Origin: Lolium rigidum
Taxonomy: Eukaryota > Streptophyta > Magnoliopsida > Poales > Poaceae
Length of the DNA: 64,000 nt
Direction: 5' to 3'
Assembly (NCBI RefSeq): GCF_022539505.1
Contig: NC_061508.1
Span: 93,971,276 to 94,035,275, forward strand
The translations under genes were made by a program, and so were the position numbers. How positions within the stretch are numbered: position 1 is the first letter of the stretch; each line of letters starts with the position of its first letter. The notes under the pieces were generated by a model, which made no database searches, was not told where the DNA came from, and saw nothing but the letters and a program-made list of their open reading frames with translations. Of this stretch, positions 1 through 9,642 are shown piece by piece.

Positions 1-1235
1 CCTTCTCGATTGCAGGCCTGTACTTGGCGGATTCCTCGTCGTCGTCGAAGTACTGTAGGTAAGCAAATGTGAGTGGAGTGATCAGACAAATGTGAGCGAC
101 GAGGAGATGAAAGTGCTGGCATGGCATGTATGCTCACCTGGCCAGTGATGGTGTAGAGCCGGTTGTACCAGCCGTTGAAGGCCATCCCGATGGCGGAGAC
201 GATGTGGCGGCGCTTATCGCCGGGGTTCTGCAGCGTGTACTCGATGTAGTACATGCCGTTGGACGCCCTGGAGTCGAGGAGCTTCGCTTTGACCCCCGCC
301 GGCCTCTGCCAGCTCCTGTCCAGTCCGGTCACCTGCTCGGTCGAGGGCAGGAATTTATTCAGTCGTGGACGCTTGTAAATTGTAATGCACATCTGTGCAA
401 TTCATGGACGATTATGCAAGGAGAGAGCACATACCAGATTCTCAGCGAACTCGTCGACGTTGCCGAAAGATTTGAGGCTGGTGAAGTCCGGCCCGATGCC
501 GGTGATCACCACGCTGACTGAACAGGGCAGAGAAGCTCGTGAATTCTGAGAGGTATGGTGTGGTTCATGGTTGGGTGATCGAAGAACTCGTGCGTAGGTA
601 CGTACCGCTGGAGTTGGCGTCTTGATCGGGGAAGAAGGCCGTGACGTTCTTGAAGCCGCTGCCCTCGCCTGCGCCGACCTGCCACCCTGCACGACGCAGC
701 AAACAAAATTTGGCGGCTCACGCTCTGTCTCCCTTGCGAATTGTCTGTCACTCTGCCGCGCAGAGTTCAAAAAAGAGCTGAAAGCCGTTCGGCTGAGTGC
801 CTTGGGCTGAAACTGTTTCTCATTTCTCAGAAGAAAATATCATCAATCACCTTGTGGAACCACGATGGTGAACTTGTTGGCCTCATCCTCGTACGCGGTG
901 AATCCCTCCTGCACCTCTTGAAACCGCACGAAATTCACGGAATAGTAAGTAGCAGTGTAAACACCATTGGACAGCCAAGCCAAGAAAACGTGAAACGGTG
1001 GTTGCCCATTACCGGCGGTCTCGGCGAAAGCCTCGGCGGGTGCGAGCAGCGTTGCCGCCGACGTCGCCGCGGCGGACGAGAAGAGAACGCCGAGCAGGGC
1101 GTCACGCCTGTTCAGCACCTCCTCCGTCCGCCGAGCAGGGAGGCAATGGCAGACAGTCGATCTCGGCAACTTCGCGTGGCCTTGGCGGGGCTTGCCGAGG
1201 CCGGGGCAGAGGGAGGCGGTGGTCACGGCAGCCAT
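1..1235 (-). CDS. PsbP-domain thylakoid lumen protein (PPD family), 3' end outside the window
   Basis: Spliced minus-strand gene; the exons read 1013-1235, 851-916, 606-686, 435-517, 138-332 and 1-52 (runs off the window). Every junction is GT-AG and the phases agree, giving at least 233 residues. Residues 1-74 look like a bipartite transit peptide: a basic stroma-targeting part, then twin arginine at 43-44, a hydrophobic run (about 47-66) and an AxA site near 67-71, as in Tat-dependent lumen proteins. The mature part carries PsbP-fold motifs such as NKFTIVVPQ, VVITGIGPDF, LDRSWQRP and GWYNRLYTITGQ. PsbP-domain proteins sit in the thylakoid lumen and act in photosystem assembly or stability; which paralogue this is (it looks closest to the PPD3 type) is from memory. 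The 96-nt first intron (917-1012) is a multiple of three with no in-frame stop, so retention would only insert 32 residues. A Gly replaces the usual Asp after VVPQ. Confidence 0.88.
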
Positions 1236-1586
1236 GGCGCACGGCTCTCAATGTTTACTCGGCTGCGACGGCAGCTGGGTTCGCTTGGTTTTCGGAGGAT
1301 ATTTTTTGCTTCAGCGTGTGTGGATTGGTGGCCGACCGCCGTCTGGGACGTGTGGCTCGTCCTCCTCCTCGCGCCACGACCGGTCCCCGTGCCGTGGCCC
1401 GCGTGAAGCAGCAGAGCCAGAGACGAGGCTTTGGCCCGTGAGAGTCCGGTTTCGGCATGGGCTGCCCGCGCGGAAACTCGCTGAATGTTTGAGGTCGTAG
1501 TAGCATCTGCACCGGCTCATTCCAAATACTACGTAGACGGCAACAGTTGCGCCGGCAGCGATGCCTCGGCATTTGCTTCCTAATTT
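1236..1586. other. Upstream region of the PsbP-domain gene
   Basis: GC-rich 5' flank and presumed promoter/5' UTR of the minus-strand gene. I see no convincing TATA box and no other gene. ORFs here are unconserved-looking frames through GC-rich DNA. Confidence 0.4.
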
Positions 1587-1818
1587 AGGGGTGTTTGGTT
1601 TGTACCCAAGATTGCTCCACCAAAATTTTGGCTAGCCAATATTTTGGTTGAGCTATTCTTTGCCCACAAGTTAGCTAATATTGGCTAAAAAATGAACTAG
1701 AGTTGGTAGTGGAGCATTGGTAAGCCAAAAAATTGGCAACTATCCAAACAACAACCAATCTTTTGGTCATGACCAAAAAATAGGTAGGGTATGATTTGGT
1801 AGCAATCCAAACACACCC
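1587..1818. mobile_element. MITE-like element with GGGTGTTTGG-type ends
   Basis: The left end reads GGGGTGTTTGGTTTG and the right end CAATCCAAACACACCC, which are imperfect inverted repeats. The roughly 230-bp interior is AT-rich and full of TTGG/CCAA motifs in both orientations (around 1630-1760), so the whole unit could fold back on itself. It has no coding capacity. I could not find a clear target duplication, so the superfamily (PIF/Harbinger or hAT-like) is open. Confidence 0.5.
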
Positions 1819-1860
1819 ACGCATAGGTGATTCCGATACGACATCATAAAAAAACAATTT

Positions 1861-1930
1861 TTTATTGAGATAATAATATTATATAGGCTTCATTTTGAGA
1901 TAGAAATATTATATAGGCTTTATTTTACAT
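1861..1930. repeat. Short direct repeat, about 35 bp, two copies
   Basis: Two adjacent copies of a unit containing ATTATATAGGCTT, each preceded by TTGAGATA (1865-1890 and 1895-1921). It lies between the MITE and the B3 ORF; no function suggested. Confidence 0.5.
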
Positions 1931-2143
1931 AGTTGCAAAAATGCAAAATATCGATGAAACCTATACTAGAGGTTGTTGATGGGCTTCGCCTTCTTTGCTA
2001 CGAAGAAAAAACACACAACCATCCAAACTAGAGTGTTATGGTTCACGCCTTCATCGCTGCAGAGGAAGAACATCCAAAAACCTACACTAATGGCTTCAAC
2101 TGGCACTCGCCATTTTCGCCGCAAACAAAGAACATCCGGAAAC

Positions 2144-2659
2144 CTAAACTACATGCTTTTGCTCATCGTTGTTGCCGTCGTTGCTATTGTCGTTGTGGTA
2201 GCGCCTATGACAGGATGTGTCGTCAGACAACTTCACCCTGAGCTTGTTGTCGCTTTCCCACTTGAAGTTCACCAACCAACCGATCTTGAGGTTGTGGGTG
2301 CGGGCAAACTTCTTCCAACCAGTGTGGAGGAACATGTGGCCTTCCTCGTCGAACAACACCTCGATAGGACACCGGCAAAATCCGCACCTGGCTTCCCACA
2401 AGTCCATGCTAGCCGGCTCCTGGTCGACGAGATATTGCGCGAACTTCTCCGGGAACCTTTTTGAACTAAAAGGGTCCTCCTTGATGAGGACCTCTAATTC
2501 GAAGAACTTGTGGAAGCAGTCTGGTGACGACGAGCATTCAGGGGGTGGGGATCCTACACCTCGGCGGCCGCGGCCCGTAGAACCGGCCATTGAACGCTCG
2601 GTGGAGCTGGTGACCGGCGGCGTTAGGGTTTGTGTGAGGAGGAGCCGGTGCCGAAGCAC
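2144..2659 (-). CDS. B3 DNA-binding domain protein, short, intronless
   Basis: Single-exon frame of 171 codons. The Met at codon 24 (about position 2590, MAGSTGRG) is the more likely start, giving 148 residues. From about residue 60 it has B3-fold features: RFPEKFAQYL, a DEEGHMFLHTGWKKFA segment matching the B3 'G-x-W-x-x-F' strand, and LKIGWLVNFKW matching the 'GD.v.F' strand, with Asp replaced. B3 domains bind DNA in plant transcription factors of the ARF, LAV, RAV and REM groups. This protein consists of little but one B3 domain, as in grass REM-like families. The C-terminus is polar (runs of Asn/Asp/His). No partner domain is present. It could be a functional small B3 factor or a retroposed or TE-carried copy; the absence of introns and the flanking repeats favour caution. 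Confidence 0.6.
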   Translation of the reverse strand: MLRHRLLLTQTLTPPVTSSTERSMAGSTGRGRRGVGSPPPECSSSPDCFHKFFELEVLIKEDPFSSKRFPEKFAQYLVDQEPASMDLWEARCGFCRCPIEVLFDEEGHMFLHTGWKKFARTHNLKIGWLVNFKWESDNKLRVKLSDDTSCHRRYHNDNSNDGNNDEQKHVV

Positions 2660-3002
2660 CCCGTTTTATACCCGAAGGTAGGCGTGTGGGGGGTGGTGCG
2701 CAAATATTGCTTGGTCGGAGGTAGGCGAATGTAAAAGGGTGGTGGCACCATTAATCTTTGGCACACATGGCTAGGTCATTACGCCTGGCGCTCATTCAGC
2801 GGTTGTCAGGAAGGGCCGAGGGCTTCCATTTGACGTGGCGTGAGGCACCGCGTGCCCATTCACCACCCCACGCAAAGGGGATGGCACGGGGTTGCCGACG
2901 ATTGTATTGGGCTCCAAAACTGGCTGGCTACTTATTGGGCACGCTGGTGTGGCCCACAAAAGGCGTCGAAGCCCAAAAAATCGCTATTGGGGTCACTATG
3001 GG
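2660..3002. other. Upstream flank of the B3 ORF, interrupted by element A
   Basis: Non-coding. The last five bases (2998-3002, ATGGG) are the target duplication of element A and recur at 8257-8261. Removing element A joins this flank to sequence at 8262 that ends in GGAGATGCTC followed by TAA, resembling a PIF/Harbinger (Tourist-type) terminus. Confidence 0.45.
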
Positions 3003-3304
3003 TGATAACCCACAAGTATAGGGGATCGCAACAGTCTTCGAGGGAAGTAAAACCCAAATTTATTGATTCGACACAAGGGGAGGTAAAGAATACTTATAAG
3101 CCTTAACAACTGAGTTGTCAATTCAGCTGCACCTGGAAAAGCACTAGTAACAGGGGTGATGTGAAAGAAGCAGTAATATGAGAGCAGTAGTAATAGTAAC
3201 ACAGCAGCAGTAGCAGTAATATGAGAGCAATGGCACCGTAAAATAGTTGATACTACTTCCAATGACATATAGAACGAGTATATGATGATGAGAGATGGAC
3301 CGGG
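3003..3304 (-). repeat. Element A 3' LTR, terminal 302 bp
   Basis: Matches 6727-7036 of the 5' LTR with small differences, including length changes in an AGTAATATGAGAGCAG-rich microsatellite-like stretch. It stops at the N gap in the middle of GGACCGGGG. Confidence 0.85.
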
Positions 3305-3404
3305 NNNNNNNNNNNNNNNNNNNNNNNNNNNNNNNNNNNNNNNNNNNNNNNNNNNNNNNNNNNNNNNNNNNNNNNNNNNNNNNNNNNNNNNNNNNNNNNN
3401 NNNN
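3305..3404. other. Assembly gap of exactly 100 N
   Basis: A round 100-N run conventionally marks a gap of unknown size. By comparison with the 5' LTR, about 1.2 kb of 3' LTR plus the polypurine tract and the end of the internal region should lie here. Confidence 0.97.
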
Positions 3405-5070
3405 TCCAACATTCACATAGCATGAAGGAGTGTCTATTTGCAAAATTAAGTTGCTTACTGATGAATCAGGGCAAAACACGTGAAGAGAATTATTATTAGT
3501 GAAGGTTAATTAATTGGGGCTGGGAACCCCGTTGCCAGCTCTTTTTGCAAAATTATTGGATAAGCGGATGAGCCACTAGTCCATTGGTGAAAGTCTGTCA
3601 AGAGTAAATGACAAGGTTGAAAGATAAAACACCACATACTTCCTCATGATCTATAAAACATTGACACAAATAAGGAGTAATAAAGTTTTGAATTGTTTAA
3701 AGGTAGCACATGAAGTATTTACTTGGAATGGCGTAAAAATACCACATAGTAGGTAGTTATGGTGGACACACATGGCATAGGTTTTGGCTCAAGATTTTGG
3801 ATGCACGAGAAGCATTCCCTCTCAGTACAAGGCTTTGGCTAGCAAGGTTGTTTGAAGCAAACACAAGTATGAACCGGTATAGCAAAACTTACATAAGAAC
3901 ATATTGCAAGCATTATAAAACTCTACACTGTCTTCCTTGTTGCTCAAATACTTTTACCAGAAAATATCTAGACCTTAGAGAGACCAATCATGCAAACCAA
4001 ATTTCAACAAGCTCTACGGTATTTCTCCACTAATAGGTTTAAACTACATGATGCAAGAGAAACATGATCTACTTGAGAGCTCAAAACAATTGCCAAGTAT
4101 CAAATTATCCAAGACAATATGAGGCATTTTCTGTTTCCAACCAAATAAGAATAAATGCAATAGCTTCCAACTTTTGTCATTGAACATTAAAAGTAAAACG
4201 AAGAACACAAGTGTTCGTATGAAAAAGCGGAGCGTGTATCTCTCCCACACAAGGATTGCTAGGATCCGATCTTATTCAAACAAAACAAAAATAAAAACAC
4301 ACAGACGCTCCAAGTAAAGCACATAAGATGTGACCGAATAAAAATATAGTTTCAATAGAAGAAACCTGATAAGTTGATGAAGAAGGGGATGCCTTGGGCA
4401 TCCCCAAGCTTAGACGCTTGAGTCTTCTTGAAATATGCAGGGATGAACCACGGGGGCATCCCCAAGCTTAGGCTTTTCACTCTTCTTGATCATATATCAT
4501 CCTCCTCTCTTGACCCTTGAAAACTTCCTTCACACCAAACTTCTCATAAACTTCATTAGAGGGGTTAGTACTCAAAAAACTTTAATCCAATTTAGTCCTG
4601 TAGTGACACATTGCAAGAACTCAATAAAACATTAGCTACAGCTCTCCATGTCTAGAAAGCCTTGCTTAAAGTCCACAAGAGACAATGCAAAAAAAAAACA
4701 GAGACAGAATCTGTCAAAACAGAACAGCCACTAAACACGAATTTTTAAGAGGTACTTCCGTTGCTCAAATCAGAAAACTCAAAACTAATGAAAGTTGCGT
4801 ACATATCTGAGGATAACTCACGTAAATTGGCAGATTTTTCTTAGTTACCTACAGAGAATCCTACCCAAATTCGTGACAACAAGAAATCTGTTTCTGCACA
4901 GAAATCCAAATCTAGCATCAACCTTCTATTAGAGACTTCACTTGGCACAACATTGCAATAAAATAAAGATAAGGAGAGATTGCTACAGTAGTAACAACTT
5001 CCAAGACACAACAAAACAGTAGCAAAATAAAGACATGGGTTATCTCCCAAGAAGTTCTTTCTTTATAGCC
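3405..5070 (-). mobile_element. Element A 3' internal non-coding module
   Basis: Collinear with 32170-34753 of element B and 44011-46570 of element C (shared blocks near 3790-3850, 4250-4480 and 4790-5070). It has no long ORF. It contains two copies of the 15-mer GCATCCCCAAGCTTA (4399-4413 and 4456-4470). The 5' border of the module is the block at about 5034-5070 (minus strand: AAGAACTTCTTGGGAG then ATAACCCATG). Confidence 0.75.
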
Positions 5071-5071
5071 A

Positions 5072-6460
5072 TTAAGATGGGCTCAGCAGTTTTAATTGAT
5101 GCACTCGCAAGAAATAAGAGTTGAAGCAAAAGGGAGCATCAAGAAGCAAAGTCAAAACACATTTAAGTCTAACCCACTTCCTATGCATAGGAATCTTGTA
5201 CACAAATAAATTCATGAAGAACAAAGTGACAAGCATAAGAAGATAAAACAAGAGTAACTTCAAAAGTTTCAGCATATAGAGAGGTGTTTTAGTACCATGC
5301 AAATTTCTACAACCATATTTTCCTCTCTCATAATAATTTTCATTAGCTTCATGAATAAACTCAACAATATAACTATCACATACAGCATGCTTTTCATGAT
5401 CCACAAACACATAATTTTTATCAAGCTCAAAAATAATAGGATCAAAACTTTCAGACTCACTTTTATCAATAATATAACAAGATGATTGATCAATCTCAAA
5501 AGATATGGGACTCATAGATAAAGTCAAGACCTCTCAAATCCCATTTTCATTAGTAGTACAATTAATATTATCAAGTAACATAGGACCATCATCTAGAGAT
5601 TTATCATAAACATTTACCAAGCAAAACTCTTTAGTACCATGCATTTCGATATCAGGCACAAGCAAAGCATTATCATAAGATTTATCAAAATAGCATGGAT
5701 TATCATAGATAACAGGAGCATAATTATTCTCACAAGTTTTACTCATAGGAAATATTTCAAGAGAATCCACAGGAACATAACATTCATCCTCTTTTGGTAA
5801 GCATGGAGGACAATCAAATAGTGTAAGAGATAAAGAGTTACTCTCATTAGAAGGTTGGCATGGGTAGCTAATCCATTCTTCCTCCTTTTGTTCATCACTC
5901 TCCTCTTCTTTTTCATCCAATGAGCTTTCAGGTTCATCAATTTCCTCCTCTTTTTCATCCAATGAGCTTTCAGGTTCATCAATTTCTTCTTTCACGGGTT
6001 CCTGCAAATTGTGAGTGCATTCTTGTGCATTAATGAGTCTCTCTTTATAATCAATGATATAAGGATTATCACTGTAGCTTTCTATGCAAAAATTAAGGAT
6101 AGAAGAGACATAATATTTAAGGTCCTTACAAACAGCACAAGTTTCATAATTTTTAGCAATGAAGGATTCTATTTCAGAAGCTCCCATAAATAAGACAAAT
6201 TGTTCTACTTCTTCGAACCCAAAATGAATATAGCTATTCCAATTATAGTTCTTAATTAAAACTTCCTCACTAAAGCCACATTGAAATTTAAGATGTTTAG
6301 TATCCTGTTTAGAGCAACAGTTTATATCATGGCGTTTAAGCAAGATTTTAGCAATTGTAATCAGTTTTTCTATCACAGCACTCATAACTTTTCCCGTTCT
6401 TGATTCTCCATAATTATTATATAATTCTATAAGCTCCAAATAGGTTGTAGGTTCTCCCAT
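5072..6460 (-). pseudogene. Uncharacterised retrotransposon ORF (A/B family), one in-frame stop
   Basis: A single minus-strand frame runs from 6460 to 5072 and is broken only by one TGA at 5534-5536, leaving 308 codons before and about 150 after. I do not recognise the family. Visible features: an N-terminal part with YLELIELYN and a Cys/His-containing stretch; an exact tandem repeat of an acidic 14-residue unit (EIDEPESSLDEKEE, about residues 158-185); a Cys/Pro-rich middle; and a C-terminal part with YYERGKYGCRN, TKTPLYMLK, a hydrophobic run that could span a membrane, then YKIPMHRKWVRLKCV. The C-terminal 100 residues or so are clearly homologous to the ORF in element B. It begins about 240 nt after the primer site, where gag normally lies. 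There is no zinc knuckle and no protease motif. Athila elements can carry an env-like membrane ORF, but that lies after pol; a relationship is speculation. Confidence 0.6.
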
Positions 6461-6698
6461 AGCAAAAGTTTTTAATTTTTCGGTTTTTCAAATTTTTATG
6501 GATTTTTGGGTATATGAGGAAAATAAAACAAGACAAAAAGAAACTAAGTAAAAGTAAACTAAGCAAAATAATACTAGACAGAAATAAACTAAGCACAAAT
6601 AAACTAGACAAAAGTAAACTAAGCAAAACAAAATAAAATAAAACAGAGAGAGAGGTAGAGTGTACTCCCCAGGTGAACTTATGAGTAGAGCTATGCCT

Positions 6699-6715
6699 CC
6701 CCGGCAACGGCGCCA
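6699..6715 (-). promoter_or_regulatory. Primer-binding site of element A (tRNA-Asp)
   Basis: The minus strand reads TGGCGCCGTTGCCGGGG, complementary to the 3' end of plant tRNA-Asp including CCA, 11 nt after the 5' LTR. Confidence 0.85.
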
Positions 6716-6726
6716 GAAAATAGTCT

Positions 6727-8256
6727 TGATAACCCACAAGTATAGGGGATCGCCACAGTCTTCGAGGGAAGTAAAACCCAAATTTATTGATTCGACACAA
6801 GAGGAGGTAAAGAATACTTATAAGCCTTAACAACTGAGTTGTCCATTCAGCTGCACCTGGAAAAACACTAGTAACAGTGGGTGATGTGAAAGCAGCAGTA
6901 ATATGAGAGCAAAGTAGTAACGATGAACACGACAGACAGTAGAGCGTAATATGAGAGCAATGGCACCGTAAAATAGTTGATACTACTTCCAATAACATAT
7001 AGAACGAGTATATGATGATGAGAGATGGACCGGGGTTCCCAGCTATCTACACTAGTGGTAACTCTCCAATAACAAGTGTTGGGTGAACAAATTACAGGTT
7101 GGGCAATTGATAGGATTGAAATAGCATTAAGACGAACATCAAGATTATTAATCATGTAGGCATGTTTTCCATATATAGTCATACGTGCTCGCAATGAGAA
7201 ACTTGTACAACATCTTTTGTCCAACCAGCCGGTGGCAGCCGGGCCTCTAGGGAATCTACTGGAAATTAAGGTACTCCTTTTAATAGAGCACCGGAGCAAA
7301 GCATTAACACTCCATGAAAACATGTGATCCTCATACCTAAGCCTTCCCCTCCAGTTATCCCAGTTGCTGTCACTCTGGAGCCTCGGGTTCCGGACATAGA
7401 CATGTGCAAACAACTTGTAGATACAATCTAAGCAATAAGTATAGAGCTTAAATCTAAGATCATGCCAGTCGGGCCCTAGTGACAAGCATTAAACACAACA
7501 AGATTGCAAGCAACAATAACTTCACAAACTTTATAGATAGACTAATCATAATGTAACAATCCATCGGATCCCAACAAACACAACACCGATTACATCGGAT
7601 GAATCTCAATCATGTAAGGCAGCTCATGAGATCATTGTATTGAAGTACATGGGGGAGAGAATACCAACTAGCTACAGCTAGAACCCGTAGTCCATGGGGG
7701 AACTACTCACGGAGCATGATGGTGGCGGTGGCGTCGATGGAGATGACTTCCGGGGGCACTTCCCCGTCCCGCGGCGTGCCGGAACGAGATTCTGTCCCCC
7801 GAATTGGAGTTTCACTATGGCGGCGGCGCCCCTGGAGTCTTTCTAGAGTTTCGTCAATTGGTATCGAAGATTTAGGTCAGGACGGCTTAAATAGGCGAAG
7901 AGTCGGAGCCGGAAGGGCCACGGGCCCCCCTCACAGTAGGGGGCGCCCCCCTAGGCCGCGCCGCCACCATGTGTGGGGCCCTCAGGGCTCCCCGCTGGTC
8001 CCACTCTGGCTCTCTGGAAGTTTCCGGGAAAAATAAGGTTCTAGGCGTTGATTTCGTCCAATTCCGAGAATATTGCCCGAACAGCCTTTCTGGAACCAAA
8101 AACAGCAGAAAACAGGAATTGGCACTGTGGCATCTTGTTAATAGGTTAGTTCCGGAAAACGCATGAAATCGTCATAAAGTGTGAGCAAAACATGTAGGTA
8201 TTGTCATAAAACTAGCATGGAACATCGGAAATTATAGATACGTTGGAGACGTATCA
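6727..8256 (-). repeat. Element A 5' LTR (1530 bp)
   Basis: Bounded by TGATACG... (at 8256) and ...GGGTTATCA (at 6727) on the minus strand. A TATTTAAG core-promoter-like motif lies near 7885-7895 (minus). Its first roughly 250 bp share sequence with the LTRs of elements B and C; the rest differs. Confidence 0.85.
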
Positions 8257-8261
8257 ATGGG

Positions 8262-8560
8262 ACGCTCCGGTGGAGATGCTCTAACAGCCGGGGAATTTGC
8301 CGTGGCATGTCGCCGCCCTTAACTCATGTCGCCGCCCTTAACTGCTACATTATTTATTATACTATTTTAAAAGTATTACAACATTTGGGTTATCTTAAGT
8401 AATGCAAAGTGTTGGTCTTGAAGTACTGATCAAGGAACGTGAAAGTGGTATTGTAGCGTCATGGTTCAGATTTTTTTTCCAGCTCCCACAGGTGTCTCCT
8501 GAAAAAAAGTAAAGTGATTTCTTGCAAATAAAGCACAAACAAGATATTATTTCTTAATAG
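8262..8560. other. Intergenic; short tandem duplication
   Basis: Contains two copies of CATGTCGCCGCCCTTAACT (about 8304-8342). The TIR-like GGAGATGCTC and TAA sit at about 8270-8283. No gene seen. Confidence 0.5.
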
Positions 8561-9110
8561 GGATCTTAATTGCGGGGAAGAATCAAAACTGGAAGGGGCA
8601 AACTCCTCCATCGAGGAAAGACAAAAAAAGATAAACGCGTAAAATTACTTATTTGAAATATCTTAAAAATAGCATTCGCTATTAGATAAAAGTTCTCATC
8701 TTCATTGGCGGTGGCATTTACTTCCTCTTCATCATTAGCTTGGATCATCATTTTGTCATCGCTATCCATAGCTATGAAAGAAATAATCAAGAAATCAAAC
8801 TACAACCATCACTGATATACATGGATTCCTCTTCCAAAATAAGCATGCATACCTAGGAAAATAGTCGAACCCCTTACTTGCAAGATGGACGCGAGGTGGG
8901 AACACAACCGCCGCGAGTCAACCAATGTTGACGCGAGCAACGAACCATTGGTAAAGGCAGAGAAGGGCGCCGACCTCCAAAATCTCGGCAAGAAGGAAGG
9001 ATCACCCATTTTAGAATGTGGTGGAGGCGGCGATTTGGTAGGGGTGGAACACATTTCATGCGTGGGAGAGAGGTTTTGGTCGGGCTGGAAGCGCCGGACA
9101 TTTTATTAGA
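8560..9110 (-). pseudogene. Remnant of the 5' part of a PIF/Harbinger-type transposase gene
   Basis: The minus-strand frame begins with MDSDDKMMIQ (start near 8769), the same N-terminal flavour as the transposase at 11233 (MDSDDKEEQM) and common in grass PIF/Harbinger proteins. The frame dissolves after about 30 residues, with no catalytic region. The GC-rich upstream DNA (8870-9110) resembles 5' flanks of such elements. Confidence 0.4.
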
Positions 9111-9639
9111 CACGTAGGCATGAAGCGAGTCTTTGGGAAGCACGAATGGACACTTTTTTTGTCACACATGCTCAATAGGCATATGGAGAGGTATTTGGAG
9201 GCGTCGACTGAGGTACTGAAATGTCGGCCCTTGGAAGAGGTAGATGGCTACGACAAGTGCTGCTGTTCCATGATATAGGACATTTTGGTAAGCTATTATG
9301 GCTTACCAAAACATCTTCTACCCAGTCTCTCAGCCAGTCCGTTCTCGCAGGTACAAGACTCTTTTCCCACGCCACTTCGTATGTATATATTTTTTTTTTG
9401 TATATATGAGCTACGCTTAGAAAAAATCAAGCAATCTCTACCAACTGTAGAGGCAGGTCAGGGAATGGAAAAGAAAGGGTTGTGCTGGATGGAGTGTGAG
9501 CTAAGGGGGTTGCCATGAGGCCAAAAGCGTGAAGTTCTAACCCCAATATGCCTCGGAGTTCACCAGTATGTTAAATATCGGTGTGTTGTGGGGTTGCCGA
9601 CCCCTGTTTGCCTTGCGTTTATTCTGTTCCGTGCTTGGC
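9111..9639. other. Intergenic, no gene seen
   Basis: No conserved frame or terminal repeats identified. It ends at the TAA target site of the Harbinger element. Confidence 0.4.
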
Positions 9640-9642
9640 TAA

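Larger units (their letters stand above)
3003..8256 (-). mobile_element. Element A: non-autonomous LTR retrotransposon, Athila-type primer site
   Basis: On the minus strand this is a full LTR retrotransposon: 5' LTR at 6727-8256, primer-binding site at 6699-6715, an uncharacterised ORF (5072-6460), a long 3' non-coding part (about 3405-5070), and the 3' LTR of which only 3003-3304 is present because a 100-N gap follows. The LTR starts with the palindromic TGATACGTCTCCAACGTATC and ends in ...GGGTTATCA. The flanks carry a perfect 5-bp duplication, ATGGG. The primer site is the exact complement of the 3' end of plant tRNA-Asp, as used by Athila-lineage Ty3/gypsy elements. No gag, protease, reverse transcriptase or integrase is recognisable, so it would need enzymes supplied in trans. 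Confidence 0.85.

Noticed and set aside
126..1500. Several plus-strand frames of 100-220 codons over the first 1.5 kb
   Set aside because: They are shadows of the minus-strand PsbP-domain exons and GC-rich flank; none has domain motifs.
2996..3479. Two minus-strand frames spanning the N gap
   Set aside because: They exist only because N codons are read as X; no real sequence supports them.
6699..6715. tRNA-Asp 3'-end sequence suggesting tRNA genes (also at 31266 and 48941)
   Set aside because: Only the terminal 17 nt are present, directly beside LTRs and without cloverleaf arms, so these are primer-binding sites.
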